NCBI GenBank assembly: GCA_948976265.1
Contig: CARFUA010000001.1
Coordinates: 107,743-171,742, forward strand
DNA: 64,000 bases
Source: an uncultured Clostridia bacterium
GTDB lineage: Bacteria; Bacillota; Clostridia; TANB77; CAG-508
Reading direction: 5' to 3'
Notes under the pieces: generated by a model
What the model saw: only the letters and a program-made list of their open reading frames with translations
Told to the model about the DNA's origin: nothing
Databases searched by the model: none
Shown: positions 36,895 through 46,454 of the stretch, piece by piece
Numbering within the stretch: the stretch's first letter is position 1
How the letters are laid out: every line of letters starts with the position of its first letter
Made by a program: the position numbers and the translations under genes

Positions 36895-36917
36895 AGACAC
36901 GGGAAAATACCGTGTCT
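36895..36917 (+). other. Intercistronic hairpin between frr and uppS
   Basis: AGACACGG (36895-36902) pairs with CCGTGTCT (36910-36917) with a seven-base loop and no T-run. This is a second spacer hairpin in the same operon, again more likely a stability or pausing element than a terminator. Confidence 0.55.
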
Positions 36918-36960
36918 AATCTGAAAAATGAAGGAACCAAATTCGAAAGGAAAAGAAAAA

Positions 36961-37668
36961 ATGAATAACGAAAAATTACCACAGCATATTGCTATTATAA
37001 TGGATGGAAATCGAAGATGGGCACGAAAAAGAAGAATGCCAGTAAAGTTAGGTCATAAAGCTGGCGCAGACGCATTGGAAAGGATTACTAGATATGCTAA
37101 CAAAATTGGAATACAATATGTAACGGTATACGCGTTTTCAACCGAAAACTGGAATAGAAGTGAAGAAGAAGTCAATAATTTAATGGAATTGTTGCGAAAT
37201 TATATTGTTGATTTTACGAAAAAAGCGGATTTGGAAAATATAAAGATTAATGTAATAGGTGATTTAACGAAATTATCAGATGAATTACAAAAATCAATCA
37301 AAGATTGTGTAAATAGAACCATTCATAATACAGGACTTATTTTGAATATTGCTTTTAACTATGGCGGTAGAGCCGAAATTGTTAAGGCAATAAAGGAAAT
37401 TGCTACAGAAGTAAAAAATGGTGAAATTTCAGTAGATGCCATTAATGAAATGATAATAGAAAAGCATCTTTATACAGCCAACATGCCAGAACCCGATTTA
37501 ATGATTCGTACGAGTGGAGAAATTCGTACAAGTGGTTTTTTAATGTGGCAAATGGTCTATACGGAATTTTTGTTTATTGACAAATATTGGCCAGATTTTA
37601 AAGAAGCAGATTTGGATTTTGCAATTCAGGAATATCAAAGTCGAAATAGAAAATTTGGGGCAAAATAA
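36961..37668 (+). CDS. uppS: Isoprenyl (undecaprenyl diphosphate) synthase
   Basis: The enzyme adds isopentenyl units in cis to farnesyl diphosphate to make the C55 lipid carrier for peptidoglycan. The 235-residue protein carries the signature HIAIIMDGNRRWARKR near the N-terminus, TVYAFSTENWNRSEEEV at about residue 60 and the C-terminal MIRTSGEIRTSGFLMWQ, with the catalytic Asp in MDGN. The ATG at 36961 has an AAAGGAAAAG site; the earlier in-frame ATG at 36928 has none. It lies directly upstream of cdsA. Confidence 0.95.
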   Translation: MNNEKLPQHIAIIMDGNRRWARKRRMPVKLGHKAGADALERITRYANKIGIQYVTVYAFSTENWNRSEEEVNNLMELLRNYIVDFTKKADLENIKINVIGDLTKLSDELQKSIKDCVNRTIHNTGLILNIAFNYGGRAEIVKAIKEIATEVKNGEISVDAINEMIIEKHLYTANMPEPDLMIRTSGEIRTSGFLMWQMVYTEFLFIDKYWPDFKEADLDFAIQEYQSRNRKFGAK

Positions 37669-37732
37669 ACTGTAAGGCATACAGAAAATTTTGCCATATT
37701 TAAAAAATACAAGCAGAAAAGGAAAGAGAGTT

Positions 37733-38548
37733 ATGAATATGAAGAGAATTGTGACAGCAATGATTGGCTTACCATTAGTAGTGTTATTAATAATATTGGG
37801 AAATGTATATATAATGGATGCGGTGATTGCTATCATTGCGGTGGTTGCAATGTATGAATATGCAAAATGTGTCCAGGGAGAAGCAAAATTTATTTCGTGG
37901 GTTGGTTATGCAAGTGCTATTTTGATTGCTTTTATGCATGTAGTTCCAAAGGAAGTATTAAACGCAGTAATGACATTGGGCGTGCCGATTTTGTTGTTTT
38001 TGTTATTTTTAACAGTTATTATAAGCGATTTAAAAATAACGTTTAAAGATGCGAGCTTTACATTTGTTGGGATTTTGTATGTAATTGGATTTTTGGGATT
38101 TTTACCACTTTTGTATGGTGTGACAGGAAAAATGTCAGGGAAATTTTTAATTTGGTTTGTTATCTTTTCTGCTTGGGGTTCGGATGCTTTTGCGTATTGG
38201 ATAGGAAAAAATTTTGGAAAACACAAGTTTAGCAAAGTTAGTCCTAACAAAACGGTTGAAGGATGTATTGGCGGAATGATAGGAGCAATGGTGTTTTCAC
38301 TAATTTGTAGTTTTGTGATGAATCAATATTTTGATACAGAGATTAATTATATTGTAATTGCAGTGTTAAGTGCAATTTTGAGTTTAGTGGGGCAAATTGG
38401 GGACTTTTCAGCCTCTGTGATTAAGAGATATTTTGCAGTTAAAGATTTTAGCGAATTATTTCCAGGTCATGGTGGTATGCTAGATAGGATTGATAGTGTC
38501 ATGTTTATTGCACCATTTGCATATTTTTTATTGACAATGTTTTTATGA
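37733..38548 (+). CDS. cdsA: Phosphatidate cytidylyltransferase
   Basis: CdsA makes CDP-diacylglycerol, the precursor of anionic phospholipids, in the membrane. The 271-residue protein has several hydrophobic helices and the family signature near the C-terminus (SPNKTVEGCIGGMIGA, then QIGDFSASVIKRYFAVKDFS and FPGHGGMLDRIDS). The ATG at 37733 is preferred because GGAAAGAGAG precedes it; the frame reaches further upstream only by way of a TTG without a ribosome binding site. It sits between uppS and rseP. The usual dxr gene is absent here. Confidence 0.94.
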   Translation: MNMKRIVTAMIGLPLVVLLIILGNVYIMDAVIAIIAVVAMYEYAKCVQGEAKFISWVGYASAILIAFMHVVPKEVLNAVMTLGVPILLFLLFLTVIISDLKITFKDASFTFVGILYVIGFLGFLPLLYGVTGKMSGKFLIWFVIFSAWGSDAFAYWIGKNFGKHKFSKVSPNKTVEGCIGGMIGAMVFSLICSFVMNQYFDTEINYIVIAVLSAILSLVGQIGDFSASVIKRYFAVKDFSELFPGHGGMLDRIDSVMFIAPFAYFLLTMFL

Positions 38549-38562
38549 TTAGGAGGTAAAAC

Positions 38563-39579
38563 TTGGGATTTATTATTGGAGCGATAAAAGTTATATTTTT
38601 ATTAGGATTCTTGGTTTTTATTCATGAGGGCGGACATTTTACGGTGGCAAAATTGTGTAAAGTGAAAGTAAGAGAATTTTCGATTGGATTTGGACCCAAA
38701 ATTTTTTCAAAGCAAGGAACAGAAACGAAATATTCTATACGAGCCATTCCATTTGGTGGCTATGTGGATATGTTGGGCGAAACAGAACAGGTAAAAGAGC
38801 AAGGTTCCTTTAGTGAAGCCAAAGTTTGGAAGAGAATGGCAATTGTGGTGGCAGGAGCAGTTGTTAATATTATTTTTGCGTTAGTAATTTATTTTGCTTT
38901 GATGTCTTGTAGTGGAGTCAATCGTTCGACTGTTGTGAAACAAGTTATGCCAGAATATATGACAGAAGATACGGTATTACAAGCTGGTGATAGAATCACT
39001 AGCATAAATGGCGAAAAAATAAGAATCAAATCTGATATGAGTCATATTTTACAAAGCTCAAATGGCGAAAATTTGGCACTACAAGTTGAAAGAAATGGTG
39101 AAAAAATTGATTTGGAAGTTACTCCGATTTCTGTAGAATATGGGAATGTAACAGGCTATATTCTGGGAATAGAAGTAGAACAAGCAGAGAAAAATTTAAC
39201 CAATAATATCTATTATGGTTTTTGGGAAACAGTAGAGTTTTTAAGTGCTACAAAAGACGGATTGATAATGTTGTTGACTGGCAATGTGCAACTCAACCAG
39301 ATGACAGGACCAGTGGGAATATCAGAAATGGTAGTTCAAACCAGCGGTGTTTATGACTTTGTATATTTGTTGGCAGTGGTTTCATTATCTTTAGGAATTA
39401 CAAATTTATTGCCAATTCCAGCTTTAGATGGTGGAAGAATGGTTTTACTTTTGGTAGAGGCAATCAGAAAGAAGAAAATAGCAGAAGAAACAGAATTAAA
39501 AATTCAAACGTTAGGGTTTACATTTTTGATTTTACTATCATTGTATGTATCGTTTAATGATGTAGTAAGGCTATTTTAA
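38563..39579 (+). CDS. rseP: RIP metalloprotease RseP (M50 family)
   Basis: This is an intramembrane zinc protease that cleaves membrane-bound anti-sigma factors and leftover signal peptides. The 338-residue protein has the HEGGH metal site at residues 21-25 in the first helix, KVREFSIGFGPKIF, one PDZ domain in the middle (LQAGDRITSINGEKI) and the C-terminal PIPALDGGRM, which supplies the third metal ligand. It starts at TTG (38563) behind a strong AGGAGG site. It follows cdsA by 14 bases and is part of the same operon. Confidence 0.94.
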   Translation: MGFIIGAIKVIFLLGFLVFIHEGGHFTVAKLCKVKVREFSIGFGPKIFSKQGTETKYSIRAIPFGGYVDMLGETEQVKEQGSFSEAKVWKRMAIVVAGAVVNIIFALVIYFALMSCSGVNRSTVVKQVMPEYMTEDTVLQAGDRITSINGEKIRIKSDMSHILQSSNGENLALQVERNGEKIDLEVTPISVEYGNVTGYILGIEVEQAEKNLTNNIYYGFWETVEFLSATKDGLIMLLTGNVQLNQMTGPVGISEMVVQTSGVYDFVYLLAVVSLSLGITNLLPIPALDGGRMVLLLVEAIRKKKIAEETELKIQTLGFTFLILLSLYVSFNDVVRLF

Positions 39580-39602
39580 ATTTTACAAAGGAGGAAAAGA
39601 AA

Positions 39603-40160
39603 ATGAGGTGTAAAATATGTGGCGCAAAGTTGAAAAAAGAGGGCGATATTTGCAGAAATTGTTATCATGAATATAAAGAGAAAGAAAAATTGGAAACAAT
39701 TCAAGAAGAGGAACTTCTTAGGGTGAATAGAAAGTATTCTCCAAAGTTTAATTTATTAAAAAATGGCGAAATTATATTATTATTGATTATTGTTGCATTG
39801 GCTGGATTGAGCGCATATACTACGTTTATTGGTATTTTAATAACGGTATTGTGTGTGATAATTTTTGGTTTGTGGATGTTCTTTAATAAAAAACGTGCCA
39901 TGGGAACCAAAACGATATTTTATGAAACGAAATTCAAATATATAGCAAAATATCCCCTTGTGAATCGTGAGGAAATGGTTTTATACAATGATATTAAAGA
40001 TATGGCATATTTCCAAACGCGTTCACAAAAAATGTGCAAAATAGGTGATATTCGTTTTTACACAAAAGGTTTTCTAGCAGGTGTTACGATTAATGATATT
40101 CCTGATATTGAGGAAACTTTTAATAAGATAAGAGATATTATTAATAGTACGAGGGACTAA
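39603..40160 (+). CDS. Zinc-ribbon membrane protein (185 aa)
   Basis: The N-terminus is a zinc ribbon with two CxxC pairs (CKICGAKL and CRNCYHEY). A charged linker follows, then two adjacent membrane helices at about residues 58-97 (EIILLLIIVALAGLSAY, then FIGILITVLCVIIFGLW). The cytoplasmic C-terminal part resembles a small PH-like beta domain (FYETKFKYIAKYPLVN); this is a weak call. The ATG has an AAAGGAGG site. It replaces genes that usually lie between rseP and polC. Function unknown. Confidence 0.75.
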   Translation: MRCKICGAKLKKEGDICRNCYHEYKEKEKLETIQEEELLRVNRKYSPKFNLLKNGEIILLLIIVALAGLSAYTTFIGILITVLCVIIFGLWMFFNKKRAMGTKTIFYETKFKYIAKYPLVNREEMVLYNDIKDMAYFQTRSQKMCKIGDIRFYTKGFLAGVTINDIPDIEETFNKIRDIINSTRD

Positions 40161-40174
40161 GTTGGGAGAAGGTT

Positions 40175-40726
40175 ATGGAGAATTATTTTTTAATTCATGG
40201 TTCATATGGAAATCCGTATAAAAATTGGTTTCCGTGGTTGAAGAACCAATTGGCAAAAAGAAAACTAAATTGTATTGTGCCCAATTTTCCCTCTTTTGCT
40301 AAACAGGATTATGAAAGTTGGAGCAGAATTTTAGAGGCATATTTGAAAATTGGTTGTATAACAGAAAATACAATTTTTATAACACATAGTCTTGGTGGAA
40401 TTTTTATAGCTAAATTTTTGATAGAACATTCTATCAAAATTAAAAAGCTTGTAACAGTTGCAGGGTTTAACAATATAAAATTCGAGGAAGATAATTCCCT
40501 TTATGATTCTTTTTATATATCAGATGAAGAATTAGAAGGATTGAAGAAAGCCAGTTTTGATAAAGTTTGTATGTATTCAAATGATGACCCATATGTTCCC
40601 CAAACAGAAGCAGAAAAGTTTGCAAAATGTATTGATGCAGAAAAAGTTTTAGTGAATGATGCAGGACATTTTAATGAAAAGTCGGGATATCAGGAATTTG
40701 GGGAGATATTGAAGTATATTTTTTAG
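40175..40726 (+). CDS. Alpha/beta hydrolase, RBBP9/YdeN-like
   Basis: A compact serine hydrolase of 183 residues. It begins with FLIHGSYGNPYKNW, has the nucleophile elbow THSLGG (Ser at about residue 71) and the catalytic Asp/His region (SNDDPYVPQTEAEKFA, then DAGHFNEKSGY). This layout is typical of RBBP9/YdeN family proteins, whose substrates are mostly unknown. It is 14 bases downstream of the zinc-ribbon gene and 13 bases upstream of the SDR gene, so it is co-transcribed with both. Confidence 0.85.
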   Translation: MENYFLIHGSYGNPYKNWFPWLKNQLAKRKLNCIVPNFPSFAKQDYESWSRILEAYLKIGCITENTIFITHSLGGIFIAKFLIEHSIKIKKLVTVAGFNNIKFEEDNSLYDSFYISDEELEGLKKASFDKVCMYSNDDPYVPQTEAEKFAKCIDAEKVLVNDAGHFNEKSGYQEFGEILKYIF

Positions 40727-40739
40727 GAGTGAAAAAAAG

Positions 40740-41513
40740 ATGATAAATAAAGAAAAGAAAAGTAAAGTAATTCTTATAACTGGTGGTACAAGTGGAATTG
40801 GATTTGGAACAATAGAATATTTGTTAGAGCAGGGCAGTTATGAAATTATTTCTCTTTCAAGAGGAGATAAAAATTTATCTTTAGCAAAAGAAAAGTTGGG
40901 TGAAAACTTTAGTAAAGTTACATTTTTACAAGGAGATATTAGCAGTAAGGAAGATTGTGAAAGAATTTTTGATGAGATTGAAGCTCAATATCAAAGGTTA
41001 GATGGTTTAGTGAATTCTGCTGGAATTATAAAATTAGGTGGAATGGAAGAGCAAACTTTAGAAGAATGGAATAATTCAATTAATATAAATTTAACAGGAA
41101 TCTTTTTATTAACGAAGACGTTATTGCCATTATTGAAAAAAGGAAATAATCCATCCGTAGTTAATATTTCATCTATGTCTTCTGAAAGAGCAGGAGGCTC
41201 CATTGCTTATTGTGCAAGTAAAGCGGGTGTTGATATGCTAACAAAGTATATGGGACAAGAACTTGGAAAATATAATATAAGAGTTAATAGCGTCAATCCA
41301 GCAGCAGTTTATACCAATATTTATGTAGCTAGTGGAGATTATACACAAGAAGGATATGATAAATGGTCAGAGGATAAAAAGAAATTATATCCATTAGGAA
41401 GAATTGGAGATGCTAAAAAAGATATTGCTCCAACCATAAAATTTTTGTTGTCAGATAAGTCATTATGGACAACAGGTGCAATTTACCTTGTAGATGGAGG
41501 AAAGAGCGTTTAA
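40740..41513 (+). CDS. Short-chain dehydrogenase/reductase (SDR)
   Basis: A classical SDR of 257 residues. Visible features are the cofactor motif TGGTSGIGFG near residue 15, the NSAG motif (LVNSAGIIKLGG), the catalytic Ser (NISSMSSERAGG) and the YxxxK pair in YCASKAGVDML, with the C-terminal LVDGGKSV. The substrate and the choice between NAD and NADP cannot be read. It is in the operon between the hydrolase and polC. Confidence 0.9.
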   Translation: MINKEKKSKVILITGGTSGIGFGTIEYLLEQGSYEIISLSRGDKNLSLAKEKLGENFSKVTFLQGDISSKEDCERIFDEIEAQYQRLDGLVNSAGIIKLGGMEEQTLEEWNNSININLTGIFLLTKTLLPLLKKGNNPSVVNISSMSSERAGGSIAYCASKAGVDMLTKYMGQELGKYNIRVNSVNPAAVYTNIYVASGDYTQEGYDKWSEDKKKLYPLGRIGDAKKDIAPTIKFLLSDKSLWTTGAIYLVDGGKSV

Positions 41514-41546
41514 AATATAAAAGAAAGGATGTTTAAAACTTAAATC

Positions 41547-44500
41547 ATGGCAAAATACATAAAAGATGTTTTTTCAGATTATACAGTGGATAATCATTTA
41601 ATCGATGCTGAAATTAAGAATGTTAATTTGTATAAAAAAACGAACAAATTGCAAATTAGCATTTTATCTTCAAAACCAATTGCGTTGGCAGATATGGAAA
41701 GCTTTGAAAATTACGTAATAAAACGTTTTAAAGTGGCAAAAGTGATGGTTGATATTGAGTATCAAAACGTAGAAATGGAGCAAAACATTGAAAAAGAGTG
41801 GCAAAATATTGTCAATTATATTGCCAAAAAAGAACCATTTAGTAGAGCTATTTTAAATGGCAGTCAGATTGAAATTAAGGAAAAAGAATTGATTGTGAGT
41901 TTGGGAACCAAAGGAGCTGATTTTTTATTATCTAAGAAATTTGACAAAGGTTTGGAACATCTGTTATTGAATCTTTATAGCCAAAATTATAAAGTAAATT
42001 TTGTGGAGAAATTAGAGGAGAATTATAGAGAGAAATTTGAAGAAAGTGTTAAGAAGCAAGAACAAGAATTTGTGAAACAATTGCAAGAAGAAGCCAATCG
42101 CCAAAGTTTAGAACGTCAACATGAGGAAAGTTTGAAAGCACAAGAAAAGGAAATAGAAGCAGCAATTTCGGGAGAGGAACCAGAAGAAGAAACACCATTA
42201 ATTTATGGAAGAAGTATGAACATCAAAAGTGACCCGACTAAAATTGCAGATATATCTGTTGACTCAGATAAGGTTTGTTTGGATGGTGAAGTTGTCAGAA
42301 TTGATTCACGTGAAATCAAAAATGAAAAAACGATTTTGATGTTTGACTTATATGACGGAAGTAGCACCATGACTTGTAAAGCTTTCATCAAAAATGAAGA
42401 ATTCAAAAAAATTGAGAAACGAGTAAAAAATGCGAAAGGCTTGAAAGTAGACGGTGTTGCCAAATATGACCCATTTGCCAAAGAAATTGGGGTTATGGCA
42501 AATACCATTATTGAAACAGTTGGACGCAAAAAACAAAAGCGCATGGACAATGCTACAGAAAAAAGAGTCGAGTTACATATGCATACGAAAATGAGTCAAA
42601 TGGATGCTGTTACGGCATGCAAAGATTTGTTAAAACGTGCAGAAGAATGGGGCTGGAATTCCATTGCTATTACAGACCACGGTGTGGTACAAGCTTTTCC
42701 AGATGCCCATCATTTTGTGGAGGCAGGAAGTAAGTTAAAAGTAATTTATGGTGTGGAAGCTTATTTTGTGAGGGATAAAGAACATACTGTATTCAAAAGT
42801 AAAGGTCAGCCAATTGATACAGAGTATTGTGTGTTAGATTTAGAAACAACAGGAATTTCTCCTGTTACCGAGAAAATTACTGAAGTTGGAATTATCAAAA
42901 TGAAAAATGGAGAGGTGATTGACGAATTTGAATGTTTTGTCAATCCACAAAAACCAATTCCTCCAAAGGTTGTAGAGATTACCAATATCACAGATGATAT
43001 GGTAAAAGATGCAGAAACCATTGATAAGGTCATTCCAAAAATGATTGAATTTATGGGCGATTCTGTTTTAGTAGCGCATAATGCCAAATTCGATATGGGA
43101 TTTTTAAAACACAATTTTGAGAAATGTGGCTACGATTTTGACTATACTTATATTGATACGCTACCATTGGCAAGAGCGATGTTTCCTGATTTTAAGAAGT
43201 TTAAATTGGGAATTTTAGCAGATAAACTTGGCATCAAAGTGGAGGTGGCACATCGTGCTTTGGATGATGTTAAAACTTTGGTTGGCGTTTTTAATAAAAT
43301 GATTGAAATTGCGAAAGAAAAAGAGATCATGCAAATTGATGATTTTGACCAGAAATTTCAAGCTGATTTCAAATCTTTGCGTCCTTATCATATGATTATT
43401 TTGGCGAAGGATTATGTGGGATTAAAAAATTTGTATAAATTGATTTCGTATTCGCATTTGGATTATTTTTATAAAAAACCACGTATTTTGAAAAGTGTTT
43501 TAGATAAACATCGAGAAGGTTTGATTTTGGGCAGTGCGTGTGAAGCTGGAGAGTTATATCGTGCTGTGTTAGAAGGAAAGCCAGATGATGAAATTGAAGA
43601 GATTGCTGAATATTATGATTATTTAGAAATTCAGCCAATTGGAAATGACGAATATTTAATTCGAAATGAAACAGTCCCAGATAAGGAAGCATTGAAAAAT
43701 GTTAATCGAAAGATTGTGGAACTTGGCGAAAAGATGAACAAATTAGTTGTTGCGACCTGTGATGTTCATTTTATGGATCCGCAAGATGAAATTTACAGAC
43801 GCATTTTGCAAGCTGGTCAGGGTTACGAAGATGCTGATATGCAAGCTCCTTTGTATTTAAGGACTACGGAAGAAATGATTCGTGAGTTTGATTATTTAGG
43901 AAATGACAAAGCCTACGAAGTGGTTGTGAAAAATACGAATTTGGTGGCAGATATGTGTGAAAGAATTAGTCCAATTTCAGCCGAAAAATGTCCACCGCAT
44001 ATTCCGGGTTGTGAAGAGGAAATTCGAAATATTGCGTATAGCAAAGCTCACGAATTGTATGGCAATCCGCTTCCAGAGATTGTGCAGACCAGACTTGACA
44101 AAGAGCTTGATTCGATTATCAAAAATGGATTTTCTGTGATGTATATTATTGCGCAAAAATTGGTTTGGAAATCAAACGAGGATGGTTATATTGTTGGTTC
44201 TAGAGGTTCGGTTGGTTCCTCTTTTGTGGCAAATATGACGGGTATTACAGAGGTAAATTCGTTAAAAGCACACTATCGTTGTCCGAATTGTAAATATTCT
44301 GATTTTTCAGATTATGGCTTTAAAAATGGATTTGATTTGCCAGATAAAGATTGTCCAAAATGTGGACACAAACTTGACAAAGATGGCATGGATATTCCAT
44401 TTGAAACATTCTTAGGTTTTAATGGAGATAAAGAACCAGATATTGACTTGAATTTTTCTGGTGAATATCAAGCAAAAGCGCATAAATACACAGAAGTTAT

Positions 44501-45878
44501 TTTTGGAAAAGGAACGACTTTTAAGGCAGGAACGATTGGAACAATTGCGGATAAGACGGCATTTGGTTATGTTCGAAATTATTATGAAGAACGTCATGTG
44601 CCACTTCCAAGTGCGGAAGTTTTGCGAATTTCTGGCGGTTGTACAGGAATTAAAAGAACGACAGGTCAGCATCCAGGTGGAATTATTGTTGTGCCAAAAG
44701 GGCGTGAAATTTACGAATTTTGCCCTGTGCAACATCCAGCGGATGACCCAAATTCTGATATTGTAACAACTCATTTTGATTATCACTCGATTGACCAAAA
44801 CTTGTTAAAACTTGATATTCTTGGCCATGACGATCCGACGATGATTCGAATGCTCCAAGATATTACCCAAACAGACCCAACGAAAGTTCCGCTAGATGAT
44901 AAAGAAACCATGTCAATTTTCAGCTCAACAAAAGCTTTAGGAGTTTCTCCAGAGCAAATTCGTTCAGAGGTTGGGAGTTATGGAATTCCTGAGTTCGGAA
45001 CAAAATTTTCAAGGGGAATGCTTTTGGAAACAAAACCAACCACGTTTGAAGAATTGATTCGTTTGTCAGGACTTTCTCATGGTACGGATGTATGGCTTGG
45101 TAATGCGCAAGAGTTGATACAAACTGGAACTGCGACTTTAAGTGAAGCGATTTGTACGAGAGATGATATTATGATTTATTTGATGGATAAAGGGTTGCCA
45201 CCAAATACAGCGTTTAAGATTATGGAGTCGGTTCGTAAAGGAAAAGTGGCGGCTGGAAAAGAGCCAAAATGGGCAGAATATGAGGAGATTATGCGTGAAC
45301 ATGAGGTGCCAGATTGGTATATTAATTCGTGTAAAAAGATTAAGTATATGTTTCCGAAGGCGCATGCGGCAGCGTATGTAACAAATGCATTTCGTATTGC
45401 TTATTATAAGGTGCATGACCCACTTTCTTATTATGCAGCGTATTTTACGATTCGTGCTAAAGCTTTTGATAGTGAGTTTATGATTTATGGCAAGGAAAAG
45501 GTAAAAAATAAGATGCGTGAAATTGAGATGATGGGAAATCAGGCGACGCAAAAAGAGAAGGAAATGTATGATGATTTGGAAATTGTGTTGGAAATGTATG
45601 AAAGAGGATTTGAGTTTTTGGATGTAGATTTGTATAAGTCGCATAGTACAAAATTTCAAGTAGAGGATGGAAAAATAAGACCACCGCTTAACAGTATTGC
45701 AGGGCTTGGAAATATTGCGGCAGAAAGTATTTATCATGCGGCACAGGATGAGCCATTTGAGTGTATTGATGATATGCAAGCTCGCTCAAAGGTTGGAAAG
45801 GCGATTACAGAGCTTTTACAAAAGTTTGGATGTTTGAAGGGAATGACACAGAGTAATCAGATGTCTTTGTTTGTGTAG
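41547..45878 (+). CDS. polC: DNA polymerase III alpha subunit, PolC type
   Basis: The replicative polymerase of low-GC Gram-positive bacteria, 1443 residues, the usual length. In order there are an N-terminal domain, an OB fold (SVDSDKVCLDGEVVRID), a PHP domain (ELHMHTKMSQMDAVT, AITDHGV), a DEDD proofreading exonuclease inserted in it (CVLDLETTGISP at about residue 427, then VAHNAKFDMGF), a zinc site (CPNCKYSD with CPKCG), the polymerase palm (GSRGSVGSSFVA, DIDLNFS) and the C-terminal helix-hairpin-helix region. No in-frame CGG codon was found in it. The ribosome binding site AAAGGA lies unusually far from the ATG, about 20 bases. Confidence 0.97.
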   Translation: MAKYIKDVFSDYTVDNHLIDAEIKNVNLYKKTNKLQISILSSKPIALADMESFENYVIKRFKVAKVMVDIEYQNVEMEQNIEKEWQNIVNYIAKKEPFSRAILNGSQIEIKEKELIVSLGTKGADFLLSKKFDKGLEHLLLNLYSQNYKVNFVEKLEENYREKFEESVKKQEQEFVKQLQEEANRQSLERQHEESLKAQEKEIEAAISGEEPEEETPLIYGRSMNIKSDPTKIADISVDSDKVCLDGEVVRIDSREIKNEKTILMFDLYDGSSTMTCKAFIKNEEFKKIEKRVKNAKGLKVDGVAKYDPFAKEIGVMANTIIETVGRKKQKRMDNATEKRVELHMHTKMSQMDAVTACKDLLKRAEEWGWNSIAITDHGVVQAFPDAHHFVEAGSKLKVIYGVEAYFVRDKEHTVFKSKGQPIDTEYCVLDLETTGISPVTEKITEVGIIKMKNGEVIDEFECFVNPQKPIPPKVVEITNITDDMVKDAETIDKVIPKMIEFMGDSVLVAHNAKFDMGFLKHNFEKCGYDFDYTYIDTLPLARAMFPDFKKFKLGILADKLGIKVEVAHRALDDVKTLVGVFNKMIEIAKEKEIMQIDDFDQKFQADFKSLRPYHMIILAKDYVGLKNLYKLISYSHLDYFYKKPRILKSVLDKHREGLILGSACEAGELYRAVLEGKPDDEIEEIAEYYDYLEIQPIGNDEYLIRNETVPDKEALKNVNRKIVELGEKMNKLVVATCDVHFMDPQDEIYRRILQAGQGYEDADMQAPLYLRTTEEMIREFDYLGNDKAYEVVVKNTNLVADMCERISPISAEKCPPHIPGCEEEIRNIAYSKAHELYGNPLPEIVQTRLDKELDSIIKNGFSVMYIIAQKLVWKSNEDGYIVGSRGSVGSSFVANMTGITEVNSLKAHYRCPNCKYSDFSDYGFKNGFDLPDKDCPKCGHKLDKDGMDIPFETFLGFNGDKEPDIDLNFSGEYQAKAHKYTEVIFGKGTTFKAGTIGTIADKTAFGYVRNYYEERHVPLPSAEVLRISGGCTGIKRTTGQHPGGIIVVPKGREIYEFCPVQHPADDPNSDIVTTHFDYHSIDQNLLKLDILGHDDPTMIRMLQDITQTDPTKVPLDDKETMSIFSSTKALGVSPEQIRSEVGSYGIPEFGTKFSRGMLLETKPTTFEELIRLSGLSHGTDVWLGNAQELIQTGTATLSEAICTRDDIMIYLMDKGLPPNTAFKIMESVRKGKVAAGKEPKWAEYEEIMREHEVPDWYINSCKKIKYMFPKAHAAAYVTNAFRIAYYKVHDPLSYYAAYFTIRAKAFDSEFMIYGKEKVKNKMREIEMMGNQATQKEKEMYDDLEIVLEMYERGFEFLDVDLYKSHSTKFQVEDGKIRPPLNSIAGLGNIAAESIYHAAQDEPFECIDDMQARSKVGKAITELLQKFGCLKGMTQSNQMSLFV

Positions 45879-45892
45879 AGGTTAGTTGTAGG

Positions 45893-46113
45893 AGAGGAAA
45901 ACAACGAATATATATTGTAGAACCAACAGGAGAATTTGAAGATGACCCAAATGTAACTGACAAAAAGTTTCCTGGGAATCCTACAAAATAAAACAACCAT
46001 TAAAGATTGTTGCTGAGGCGATTGGCTGGAAAGGTCATTCGCCAGAAGTTCTACAAAATATGCAAGATAATTTAAGAAAATTAGATGAAATGGGAATTAG
46101 AGCTATTGAGTAA
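45893..46113 (+). pseudogene. arr: Remnant of rifamycin ADP-ribosyltransferase (arr), C-terminal part
   Basis: Directly after polC, one frame reads RIYIVEPTGEFEDDPNVTDK followed by KFPGNPTK and then TAA at 45989. A second frame continues from 45997 as PLKIVAEAIGWKGHSPEVLQ and ends at 46113. Together these match the C-terminal half of Arr enzymes, which inactivate rifamycins by ADP-ribosylation. The SYRT-type segment expected between the two parts is missing, and the catalytic N-terminal half is absent. No CGG lies at this break. It is a decayed gene, probably brought in earlier by transfer. Confidence 0.8.
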
Positions 46114-46145
46114 AAAATGATAGAGATAGAAGTGAAGGTGTTTAA

Positions 46146-46358
46146 ATGGAAAAGTTGGAACGATTTGAAAAGGCACTTAGTGATATTGTTAATGAATATA
46201 TAAAATTGGGGAAAGAATTAGAGAAATTAAGAAATGACGGAAAAATGAAAACGACAAAGTTTAGACAGCTTTTAGGAAAAAAGTTGGTGTATAATATGAT
46301 AATTACCATTTTTAAAAGGTATGATTTGATTGATAGGGATGTGTTGGAAAAATTGTAA
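46146..46358 (+). CDS. Small helical hypothetical protein (70 aa)
   Basis: A short Lys/Glu-rich protein (MEKLERFEKALSDIVNEY and onward) that looks mostly helical, ends in YDLIDRDVLEKL and has no membrane segment. The ATG follows GAAGGTG seven bases upstream. No family is recognised. It is on the same strand as the genes around it. Confidence 0.5.
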   Translation: MEKLERFEKALSDIVNEYIKLGKELEKLRNDGKMKTTKFRQLLGKKLVYNMIITIFKRYDLIDRDVLEKL

Positions 46359-46454
46359 TCAATATTGGAAGAAAAATGGAGATGAAATCTAAGAAATGAA
46401 TGCCAGTTATTTTAATTGTAAAAACTAAAAAATAATAGAAGAGGAGAGAAAATT

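Noticed and set aside
36928..36960. Upstream start of uppS
   Set aside because: It has no ribosome binding site and would give an extension not typical of the family; 36961 has a good site.
45980..46000. CGG-type break in the arr remnant
   Set aside because: No CGG is present, bases are missing and the sign differs; it is ordinary decay.
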